A model generated the notes under the pieces. It was given only the letters and a program-made list of their open reading frames with translations, searched no databases and had not been told where the DNA came from. From Fusobacterium sp. (lineage in GTDB: Bacteria > Fusobacteriota > Fusobacteriia > Fusobacteriales > Fusobacteriaceae): a stretch of DNA of 17,035 nt. Made by a program: the position numbers and the translations under genes. Positions 7,516-13,947 of this stretch are shown piece after piece. The DNA lies in NCBI GenBank assembly GCA_020024855.1, contig JAHHTB010000023.1:1-17035 (forward strand), given 5' to 3'. Every line of letters starts with the position of its first letter. The first letter of the stretch is position 1.

Positions 7516-8838
7516 CTAATTTTGAAGTATTCCCATTGATAAAAGAATTCTAGCTATACCATAGATAACAGGGAAAGTAATAATAGTTCTAAGAATAAAA
7601 AACTTTAAAGCATCCCAGAAAGTAAATCCTATTTTAGAAGCAACTAAAATCATTCCAGTTTCACTAAGGAATATAAGTTGTGCAAAAGAAAGAGTACCTA
7701 TAACAAATCTAGCTATATCACTCTTAACACTTTCAATAAGAAGTGAAGGAAGATACATATCAGAAAATCCAACTATCATTGAAGGTGCCATACTTGTTGC
7801 AACACTTTTAGAAAAACCTAGAAGTTCTAATATAGGAATTAATGGCATAGAAATAATTCCAAATATATTTGTATATTCAGCAACTATAAGTCCAGTAGTT
7901 CCCATAAACATAATAACAGGAATAAAAGTTATATATAAAACAGCAACTTTTTTTACAGAATCTATCATAATCTCAAGTTCTTTAGTTTTTTCTGCAACAG
8001 CAGCAGCTTTTCTAAGAGCAAGAGAGAAAGAAACAATATCTCTTTCTTCAACTTTTCCTGTAACATAGTATTCATCTTTAAATTTTTTTAAAGGAAGTCT
8101 TGCAATTATAACTCCAGCAACAACTGTTGAAATTGCAATAGTACTATAAAAAATTATAAAAATAGAAGAAAATTTTAAGAAATCTGCAACAACAGCAGCA
8201 AAAGATATTCCAACAATTGAAAATGATGTTGCAATAACAACAGCTTCTCTTTGAGTATAATATCCTTTTTGATATTGTTGGTCAGTAACAACAATTCCAA
8301 TAGTTCCATCACCAAGGAAAGATGCAATAGCATCAACAGCAGCATATCCAGGAACTTTAAAAACTTTTCTCATAAATGGGGCAATTAATACTCCAACAAA
8401 TTCAACAAGTCCAAAAGATGTAAGTAAAGGCATAAGAATTACTCCCACACAAAATGTTACCATAAGAGATGGCAGTAAATCATTTGCCATCATTCCCCCA
8501 GTATTTGGGTCAAGGATAGCTTTTGGTCCAATATTAAAATGAACCATTAGAAAAAATAAACAACCTCCTAATCTTACAATTCCATTAATAGGTCCACAAA
8601 TAAAAAGTTCTTGCAGAATAGGGTTTTTAAATTGTTTTTTTACTTTTCCAATAATAGTTCCAATAACAGTTACTATTGAAACAAAAACAATAAGGTATTT
8701 AATACTCTCAGAATAACCATCTATAACAATAGATTTAATATGCCCCATAAGAATTGATGATTCTCCTCCAATGGTAACAGGTGCTAAAAATGCTATTATT
8801 CCAAGAATAGAGTAAAATAAAAATTTAAATATAGCCAT
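7516..8838 (-). CDS. YjiH-family membrane protein with nucleoside-recognition (Gate) domain, putative transporter
   Basis: A 440-residue integral membrane protein with roughly ten hydrophobic segments. It matches the YjiH/COG3314 family by FLAPVTIGG near the N-terminus, the long glycine-rich block GLVEFVGVLIAPFMRKVFKVPG, then AVDAIASFLGDGTIGIVVTD, all typical of the Gate (nucleoside-recognition) fold, and the C-terminal LSETGMILV segment. Gate proteins are relatives of concentrative nucleoside transporters, but YjiH substrates are not established. I chose the ATG at 8838. A TTG at 8850 in the same frame would overlap the GGAGG ribosome binding site at 8848-8844, which is spaced 5 nt from the chosen ATG. 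Expression appears to be controlled by an RNA leader of about 195 nt containing a terminator (see the leader entry), implying a small molecule or nutritional signal. The gene stands alone between its leader and the terminator at 7395-7427. Confidence 0.88.
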   Translation of the reverse strand: MAIFKFLFYSILGIIAFLAPVTIGGESSILMGHIKSIVIDGYSESIKYLIVFVSIVTVIGTIIGKVKKQFKNPILQELFICGPINGIVRLGGCLFFLMVHFNIGPKAILDPNTGGMMANDLLPSLMVTFCVGVILMPLLTSFGLVEFVGVLIAPFMRKVFKVPGYAAVDAIASFLGDGTIGIVVTDQQYQKGYYTQREAVVIATSFSIVGISFAAVVADFLKFSSIFIIFYSTIAISTVVAGVIIARLPLKKFKDEYYVTGKVEERDIVSFSLALRKAAAVAEKTKELEIMIDSVKKVAVLYITFIPVIMFMGTTGLIVAEYTNIFGIISMPLIPILELLGFSKSVATSMAPSMIVGFSDMYLPSLLIESVKSDIARFVIGTLSFAQLIFLSETGMILVASKIGFTFWDALKFFILRTIITFPVIYGIARILLSMGILQN

Positions 8839-8871
8839 TTCAACCTCCAAGTTAATTTTTCATTGCCAAAT

Positions 8872-8903
8872 AAAAAAGGCATAACATATAAATGGTATGC
8901 CTT
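8872..8903 (-). terminator. Leader (attenuator) terminator upstream of the YjiH-family gene
   Basis: On the minus strand AAGGCATA (8903-8896) pairs with TATGCCTT (8883-8876). A C/T mismatch follows, then CAT/ATG around a TTAT loop, and six T's at 8877-8872. It is a complete intrinsic terminator placed 34 nt before the ATG it precedes, and therefore a premature-termination device. Confidence 0.8.
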
Positions 8904-9033
8904 GAGAACTCATCAAATAAGCATATTACTATGGCAGCTTCGTAATATTTAATCCGTTTTTTTACAAGTATCATAGCCATCAGCCTTAGGCTCCTTTTGT
9001 AATAACAGACTAACCTCTTTTTTATTTTTCAAC
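8872..9033 (-). promoter_or_regulatory. Structured 5' leader, candidate riboswitch/attenuator of unassigned class
   Basis: Read 5' to 3' on the minus strand, the leader shows a nested fold. P1 is a 10-bp helix, TTAGTCTGTT (9013-9004) with AACGGATTAA (8958-8949). P2 is TTACAA (9002-8997) with TTGTAA (8967-8962). P3 is AGCC-TAA-GGCT (8992-8982). A separate hairpin P4 pairs ATATTAC (8948-8942) with GTAATAT (8929-8923) around a 12-nt loop. GCCAT in that loop (8935-8931) can pair with ATGGC (8980-8976) inside P2, giving a pseudoknot. TATGC (8925-8921), overlapping the P4 right arm, can instead pair with GCATA (8900-8896) of the terminator, forming an antiterminator. P4 and the antiterminator therefore exclude each other, as expected of an OFF switch in which ligand stabilises P4. 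I do not recognise the conserved core of the TPP, SAM, lysine, cobalamin, purine, glycine, M-box, FMN, preQ1 or T-box classes. Pairings were found by eye, not by energy calculation. Confidence 0.65.
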
Positions 9034-9039
9034 CTTTTG

Positions 9040-9068
9040 ATTATAGTATATTTTTTTTAGAATGTCAA
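9040..9068 (-). promoter_or_regulatory. Perfect consensus promoter for the leader and YjiH-family gene
   Basis: On the minus strand TTGACA (9068-9063) is followed after exactly 17 bp by TATAAT (9045-9040), a 12/12 sigma-70-type match. Transcription should start near 9033-9034, giving a 5' leader of about 195 nt. Such a strong constitutive promoter fits control at the RNA level downstream. Confidence 0.9.
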
Positions 9069-9095
9069 AAGATAAATTTTATTTGGATTTAATTG

Positions 9096-9920
9096 TTATT
9101 TTTCAAATATATCAAAATTGACATCAATAGTAGTTTTAAGTTCATTAAGAGAAAAAAGCTTTTCTATTCCTTCTCTTGGACTTCTCCATCTATATGGTGT
9201 CATATTAAAAAGATTTTTTATGCTTTCATTTTCTTTTATAAAAGTTTCATATGTACAATTTATAGTTTTAACATAATTAAAGATTTTTAAATCTTCAATA
9301 GGAGAATAGAAATCTTTTCTTACATTTTCATAAACTACTTCTTTCATCTGGAGAAGATGATTTTCTCCAGTAGAAACAACTATAAGTTTTCCACCTTTTT
9401 TTAATGTTCTCATTTTTTCTTCGGGAATTATTTTTGCAAACATACAAACTATAAAATCTAAAGATTCATCTTTTACAGGAATATTTGTAGCACTTGCTAC
9501 TATCCAGTTAATTCCTTTATGTGATTTTGATGCAGAGATAACAGCTTCTTTTGAAATATCAATTCCAATTATTTTATTGGAAATATTATTTTTATTAAGG
9601 AAATTTTTTAAATTTCCTGTGTAATACCCTTCCCCACAACCAATGTCAAGAATATTTATTTTTTCATTTTTATTTGAAATATTTTTTAAAATGATTTCAT
9701 TTAATTTATCAGATATTCCTTTGTAATAATCTTTTTCAAGGAAAAATTTTCTACTTAAAACCATATCCTTATCATCGCCAGGCATCTTACTATGTTTTTG
9801 GTTATCAAGAAGAAGATTAATATGACCTGATTTTGATAAATCAAAAGAGTGTTTATTCAAGCATTTATATGTTTTTCCCTCTTTAATTAACATTTCTTTA
9901 CAAATTGGACAAATTATCAT
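9096..9920 (-). CDS. rlmA: 23S rRNA (guanine-N1)-methyltransferase, RlmA type
   Basis: A 274-residue SAM-dependent methyltransferase colinear with Escherichia coli RlmA. The N-terminal zinc-binding ribbon has C4, C7, C20 and H24 in the CPIC...C...H arrangement, followed by HINLL and the family-specific PGDDKDMVLSRKFFLE segment. The methyltransferase domain opens with motif I, LDIGCGEGYY at 91-100, then IGIDISKEA. The MTPYRWRSP block near the C-terminus corresponds to MTPFAWRA in E. coli. The family methylates N1 of G745 (RlmA-I) or G748 (RlmA-II/TlrB) in helix 35 of 23S rRNA; which base is used here cannot be decided from the sequence. The start ATG follows an AGGAGT ribosome binding site (9936-9931) at 10 nt. 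It is the last gene of a three-gene unit with the SGNH hydrolase and the pseudouridine synthase. No terminator is visible after the stop; the next promoter's -35 box begins only 28 bp on. Confidence 0.9.
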   Translation of the reverse strand: MIICPICKEMLIKEGKTYKCLNKHSFDLSKSGHINLLLDNQKHSKMPGDDKDMVLSRKFFLEKDYYKGISDKLNEIILKNISNKNEKINILDIGCGEGYYTGNLKNFLNKNNISNKIIGIDISKEAVISASKSHKGINWIVASATNIPVKDESLDFIVCMFAKIIPEEKMRTLKKGGKLIVVSTGENHLLQMKEVVYENVRKDFYSPIEDLKIFNYVKTINCTYETFIKENESIKNLFNMTPYRWRSPREGIEKLFSLNELKTTIDVNFDIFEK

Positions 9921-9954
9921 AATTTTATTAACTCCTATTTAAATTATTTATAAA

Positions 9955-10455
9955 TTATAAAGAGATAAATTTAAAAAGCTCTTTATTTAGTATTTCATAT
10001 CCATAGTTACTTAGATGAATTCCATCTGTAGTAAACTTGTAATCAATTATTTCATGCTCATTTATAAAAAAATTATAAATATCTAAAAACTTTATTTCAT
10101 TAATATTTTTTAAATAATTATTTAATTTTTTTATTTTACTATTTATCTTAGCATTATCAATAGGAAGAAGAGAGATAAAAATAATTTTTTCAAATCTATT
10201 TTTTAAAATTGAAATAATTTCTTCTATGTTTGAAATAATTTTTTCAGTAGAAATCCCCATCATTAAATCATTAACTCCTATCATAATAATAGCAGTATAT
10301 CCAGAAATATTTTCCTCATAATCTCCTTGTAATTGCCAAACAATATCTCTTGAAATAAAACCAGGCACACCAAAATTTTCACTATTTTTAATATTTTTTA
10401 GTGAAGTATTCCATGCTGTAATACTATCACCAAGAAAAATAATATTTTTTTTCAT
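9955..10455 (-). CDS. Small cytoplasmic SGNH-fold (GDSL-like) hydrolase
   Basis: A 166-residue single-domain hydrolase with all four SGNH blocks. Block I is FLGDSIT with nucleophile S11, block II NFGVPG with G29, block III IGVNDL with N62, and block V DGIHLS with D144 and H147 completing the triad. Length and order match the short bacterial lysophospholipase L1/esterase-like family, which hydrolyses acyl or acetyl esters; the natural substrate is unknown. There is no signal peptide, unlike TesA-type enzymes, so it should act in the cytoplasm. I chose the ATG at 10455 because MKKNIIFLGDS is the standard family start. A GTG at 10467 in frame is possible but overlaps the GGGTG ribosome binding region. 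The start lies 14 bp after the pseudouridine synthase stop, so translation is probably coupled. Confidence 0.87.
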   Translation of the reverse strand: MKKNIIFLGDSITAWNTSLKNIKNSENFGVPGFISRDIVWQLQGDYEENISGYTAIIMIGVNDLMMGISTEKIISNIEEIISILKNRFEKIIFISLLPIDNAKINSKIKKLNNYLKNINEIKFLDIYNFFINEHEIIDYKFTTDGIHLSNYGYEILNKELFKFISL

Positions 10456-10469
10456 AATAACACCCACTT

Positions 10470-11156
10470 TTAATCTATTAAAATATCTTCACGTTTTATT
10501 TCTCTAACATCTCCTAGATTCATTCCATTAAGATTTAGATTTCCAAACTCTACTCTTTTAAGATATACAACTTTGTTATTTACAGCTTTAAACATTCTTT
10601 TAACTTGATGATATTTTCCTTCAAATATAGTTATATAAACAGAAGTTTCATTTATTATTTCTATTTTTGAAGGTAGACAAGTATGACTTCCTATATCAAT
10701 TCCATCTTCAATTTTTTTAATATCATCACTAGAAATTTTTTTTCTAAGTTTGGCATAATATTTTTTATTAAACTTTTTTTCTGGGTGTGTCATTTTATAA
10801 TTTAATTCACCATCATTTGTAAAAAGAAGAAGTCCTTCAGTATCTTTATCAAGACGTCCAACAGGAAAAAGAGCTTTTTTATCTATCCAATTAGGAAGAA
10901 GATCATTTACAACAGGATTGTCATCATCACTAGCAGATGTAACATAACCAGCTTTTTTATAAAGAATATAGTATTTTAAAGTTTTCTTTTTAACTTTGCT
11001 ATCATTAAATGTTATATAATCATTTATTTCATCAATTGCTATTCCTTCATCAAAAACTATTTCATTATTAACTTTTATTTTCCCAGAGCTAACAAACTCT
11101 TTTATTTCTCTTCTACTTCCAAGTCCACATTGAACTAGATATTTTTCAAGTCTCAC
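10470..11156 (-). CDS. rsuA: 16S rRNA pseudouridine synthase, RsuA/RluB/E/F family
   Basis: A 228-residue protein with an N-terminal S4 RNA-binding domain (about 1-60, RLEKYLVQCGLGSRRE) and a pseudouridine synthase domain. Motif II is GRLDKDTEGLLLFTNDG, with catalytic D103 in GRLD. The C-terminal IFEGKYHQVKRMF block is the other family hallmark. RsuA converts U516 of 16S rRNA to pseudouridine; RluB/E/F act on 23S rRNA. The 228-residue size and lack of a C-terminal extension favour RsuA, but the exact site is not certain. The start is a GTG at 11156, 6 nt after AGGAGT (11168-11163). This first gene of the unit is read from the extended -10 promoter at 11198-11206. The SGNH hydrolase begins almost immediately after its stop. 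Confidence 0.9.
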   Translation of the reverse strand: MRLEKYLVQCGLGSRREIKEFVSSGKIKVNNEIVFDEGIAIDEINDYITFNDSKVKKKTLKYYILYKKAGYVTSASDDDNPVVNDLLPNWIDKKALFPVGRLDKDTEGLLLFTNDGELNYKMTHPEKKFNKKYYAKLRKKISSDDIKKIEDGIDIGSHTCLPSKIEIINETSVYITIFEGKYHQVKRMFKAVNNKVVYLKRVEFGNLNLNGMNLGDVREIKREDILID

Positions 11157-11197
11157 TAAATAACTCCTATTATTTAAAAAAATTTTTTATTTATAAA

Positions 11198-11206
11198 ATT
11201 ATACCA
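11198..11206 (-). promoter_or_regulatory. Extended -10 promoter for rsuA-SGNH-rlmA
   Basis: Minus-strand TGGTATAAT (11206-11198) is an exact extended -10 element (TGnTATAAT). No good -35 lies 16-18 bp upstream, as is usual for this class. It is about 42 bp before the GTG start. Confidence 0.7.
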
Positions 11207-11270
11207 CAAAGAGCAAGTAAAATATATTTTGTTTTTTAGAAATTAAAAAACGAATAAATTACATAGTGGT

Positions 11271-11300
11271 TTGATTATTTAAAATTAAAAGTGATATAAT
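11271..11300 (+). promoter_or_regulatory. Promoter of the RND efflux operon
   Basis: TTGATT (11271-11276), an 18-bp spacer and a perfect TATAAT (11295-11300) preceded by TG (11292-11293), so both a -35 and an extended -10 are present. It is divergent from and about 70 bp away from the rsuA promoter. No inverted-repeat operator is obvious between them. Confidence 0.75.
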
Positions 11301-11390
11301 AGTTTAAGAAATAACTCTTATGAATTTATGTTTTGTAGTTTTAAATTTTATTTTTACAGACAGAATAAAAAATGGGAGGAGAAACATTAT

Positions 11391-12818
11391 ATGAAGAAAA
11401 AAGTTTTATTACTTTTCTGTCTAATGATATTGGTTGGATGTTCAAATGGAAAACCAAAAGAACCAGCAGAAAGAATATCGGCTCTTGTAGGAAAAGAGTA
11501 TCTTACAAAATATGGTGAAACTATCTCAGTAGAAGAAGCAATAACAATAGCAAGAGAAAGAAATTTAGATTTAGAAACAAAAAAATTAGAAAGAGAGATA
11601 GCATCTCTTGATAAAAAAATAGCCTTTGGTAATTTTCTTCCATCTATTAATCTCATGGGAGGATATACTAGACTTGATAATGAAATTGACTTAGATGTAG
11701 ACATGAGTTCATTAAAGGATGGCATTTCTAAGTTACCAATACCACCATTAAATAAAATAGGAAGTCTTATTCCATCATCAATGACATCAAGATTTGTAGA
11801 CAAATCTTTTTATTCTTATGGTGTTTCAGCACAAATACCAATATTTGTTCCATCAACATGGTATCTTTATAATGCAAGAAAAAAAGGGGAAAAAATAAGT
11901 GAATTAGTGGAACAACTTGCTGATAAAATGATTCAACTTCAAGTTATGGGGCAATATTATTATATTTTAGCATTGGAATCAGAACATGAAGCCCTTGTGA
12001 ATGAATTAAAATCAGCCAAGGAACTTGAAAATAAAGCTAAAGTATCTTTAAAAGTGGAGGCTATTTTACCATGGGAATATGAAAAAGCTCAGGCTTTTGT
12101 AAAGATAAAAGAGTTTGGAATAAATGAAAATGAAAAAGATTTAAAAGTAGCCAAAATGAATTTTTTGAAAACTTTAAATATAAATCCTCTTGAAGAAATA
12201 AAACTTGATGACACAATAGTTTTTTTAGAAAATATACCTACAATGGAGGAGTGTATATATGAAGCTATTTCTGGAAATGAAATGCTAAAAATAACAGAAA
12301 CAGGAAAAGATATAAATAAAGATATAAAAAAAATAGCAATTACTAATTTTTTACCTAAGATTATTTTAGGAGGAGGATATGTAAATAATAGTAATGAAAT
12401 TCTTTCAGACTCAAGTTTTTTATATGGAAATGTAACAGGAATTTTAAGTATTTTTAATGGATTTAAAAATGTTAATGAATATAAGAAAGCTGTGAGAAAA
12501 GAAAAAATAGCAGAGCTAAAATTAGAAAAAGAATTTATGACAACTATAGTCGAAACAGTTAGAGCATATCAAAATGTTGAAAAAGCACAAGAATTACAAT
12601 ATATAAGTGAACTTAATTTTAAGGCAGAAAAGGGTAAACTTTATCAGAAAAAATCTGAAAGAAGTGTAAATCTTATAGGTGATGAAGAATATTTCAATGC
12701 TTTATCATCTTATGAGCAAGCTTTAAGTATGAAAAAGAAAGCAGATTTTCAATATGCAATGGCTCTTGGAAGTTTAAAAATAGCTATGGGAAAAAATCCT
12801 TTTGAGGAGGGAAAGTAG
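11391..12818 (+). CDS. TolC-family outer-membrane efflux lipoprotein
   Basis: A 475-residue outer-membrane channel subunit of the efflux system. The lipoprotein signal peptide ends in the lipobox LVGC with C17 as the acylated residue, as in OprM-type channels. Two OEP repeats follow, each mainly long alpha-helices rich in Lys/Glu (for example SVEEAITIARERNLDLETKKLEREIASLDKK near 45-80, then a matching repeat in the second half) plus short beta strands such as LPSINLMGGYTR and LPKIILGGGYV that would form the barrel. The start is the ATG at 11391, 9 nt after GGGAGGAG (11374-11381); an ATG at 11328 in frame lacks a ribosome binding site and would bury the signal peptide. The gene is first in a three-gene operon and is separated by 1 nt from the adaptor gene. 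It would accept substrate from the adaptor-pump complex and release it outside. Confidence 0.9.
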   Translation: MKKKVLLLFCLMILVGCSNGKPKEPAERISALVGKEYLTKYGETISVEEAITIARERNLDLETKKLEREIASLDKKIAFGNFLPSINLMGGYTRLDNEIDLDVDMSSLKDGISKLPIPPLNKIGSLIPSSMTSRFVDKSFYSYGVSAQIPIFVPSTWYLYNARKKGEKISELVEQLADKMIQLQVMGQYYYILALESEHEALVNELKSAKELENKAKVSLKVEAILPWEYEKAQAFVKIKEFGINENEKDLKVAKMNFLKTLNINPLEEIKLDDTIVFLENIPTMEECIYEAISGNEMLKITETGKDINKDIKKIAITNFLPKIILGGGYVNNSNEILSDSSFLYGNVTGILSIFNGFKNVNEYKKAVRKEKIAELKLEKEFMTTIVETVRAYQNVEKAQELQYISELNFKAEKGKLYQKKSERSVNLIGDEEYFNALSSYEQALSMKKKADFQYAMALGSLKIAMGKNPFEEGK

Positions 12819-12819
12819 A

Positions 12820-13938
12820 ATGAAATTAAAATTTATTGTAGGTATGATGATTTTATTTATATTTTCAAGTTGTGGAAAAAAAGTAGAACCAGTAATAAGA
12901 CCTGTTGAAACTAAAGAAGCAAAACTTATTCCAGAAAAACTTATTTATGAGTATCCTGCAGTTGTAATAGCAGATAATGAAGCTCCCCTTGCTTTTAGAG
13001 TTGCAGGACCTATAAAAGCTATGAATGTTGAAATAGGAAGTTATGTAAAAGAGGGAGATATAATAGCTGAAATGGATAAAAGAGATTATGAAGTTCAGCT
13101 AAAAGCTTCAATAGGAAAAGCAATGGCAGCAGAAAATGCCTATAAGGCAGCAAGAGCGGTTGCAGTAAATGCAAAAGAGCAATTTAGAAGAGTAGAAACT
13201 CTTTATAGAGCAAAAGCTATCCCTAAAAAATCTTATGATGAAGCTCTTGCAGGAGTAAAGGCAGCAACAGCTGGAGAGCTAGCAAGTCTTGCCCAATATC
13301 AAGCAGCACAACAAGGAGAAATAAATAGTAAACATCAATTAGAGGATACAATTTTAAAAGCTCCTTACAATGGATATATAAGTAAAAAATATTTAGGAGC
13401 AGGTGCAGTTACAAATGCAGGACTTCCTGTTGTAGCTATTTCATCTTTAGGAAATAGTAAAATAAGAATAAATGTTTCTGAAAATGAAATAGAAAAAATG
13501 AATAATATCTCTGAAGCTTATTTTATTCATAATAATAAAGAATATAAATTAAAACTTAGTGACATAGGAAAAGTAAAAGGAACAATAAAATTAGCTTATC
13601 CTGTTACTTTTGATTTTGAAGAAAATAATAAAACTGTATCATCAGATTCTAATGGAGTAGTAAAAATTTCATTTAAAACAAATGAAAAAGGAATTATTAT
13701 TCCTGTTGAAAGTTTATTCGAAAAAAATGAAAAAGTAAAAGTATGGATATATAAAGATAGCAAAGTGAATGAAAAAGATGTAAATATAGTTAAGCCATAT
13801 AATGATGGAATGGTTATAGTAACAGGGATTAACGAAGGAGATAAGATTGTAATAAAAGGAGTTCATGAATTAATAGATGGGCAAAAAGTAAATCTTCTTG
13901 AACCATTTTCAAAAACAAATGTTGGGGATATGTTATAG
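12820..13938 (+). CDS. RND efflux periplasmic adaptor (HlyD/AcrA-family membrane-fusion lipoprotein)
   Basis: A 372-residue adaptor. A lipoprotein signal ends in FSSC with acylated C18. The order of domains is typical: first lipoyl half at about 58-92 (FRVAGPIKAMNVEIGSYVKEGDIIAEMD), an alpha-helical hairpin at about 92-175 that is Ala/Lys/Glu rich, the second lipoyl half at about 176-210 (ILKAPYNGYISKKYL), a beta-barrel to about 290, and a membrane-proximal domain to 360. It joins the inner-membrane RND pump to the TolC-family channel in the periplasm. The start ATG is 8 nt after GAGGAGGG (12804-12811), which lies inside the end of the preceding gene. An in-frame TTG at 12802 overlaps that site and was rejected. 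The stop overlaps the ribosome binding site of the RND gene, so the three genes are translationally linked. Confidence 0.92.
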   Translation: MKLKFIVGMMILFIFSSCGKKVEPVIRPVETKEAKLIPEKLIYEYPAVVIADNEAPLAFRVAGPIKAMNVEIGSYVKEGDIIAEMDKRDYEVQLKASIGKAMAAENAYKAARAVAVNAKEQFRRVETLYRAKAIPKKSYDEALAGVKAATAGELASLAQYQAAQQGEINSKHQLEDTILKAPYNGYISKKYLGAGAVTNAGLPVVAISSLGNSKIRINVSENEIEKMNNISEAYFIHNNKEYKLKLSDIGKVKGTIKLAYPVTFDFEENNKTVSSDSNGVVKISFKTNEKGIIIPVESLFEKNEKVKVWIYKDSKVNEKDVNIVKPYNDGMVIVTGINEGDKIVIKGVHELIDGQKVNLLEPFSKTNVGDML

Positions 13939-13947
13939 AGGTGGCTT

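Noticed and set aside
8949..9013. Resemblance of GGAGCC-TAA-GGCTGATGG in the YjiH leader to the 5' part of a TPP riboswitch, and of GAAG/GCTGCC to lysine or cobalamin elements
   Set aside because: The rest of the TPP core (the CCTGAT and AATGCC region and the 3' CGNAGGGA) is missing, and the lysine and cobalamin conserved blocks are also absent. A few shared bases are not enough to name a class.
11328..11390. Longer N-terminus of the TolC-family protein from the ATG at 11328
   Set aside because: It lacks a ribosome binding site and would put 21 polar or aromatic residues before a textbook lipoprotein signal; the ATG at 11391 has GGGAGGAG at proper spacing.
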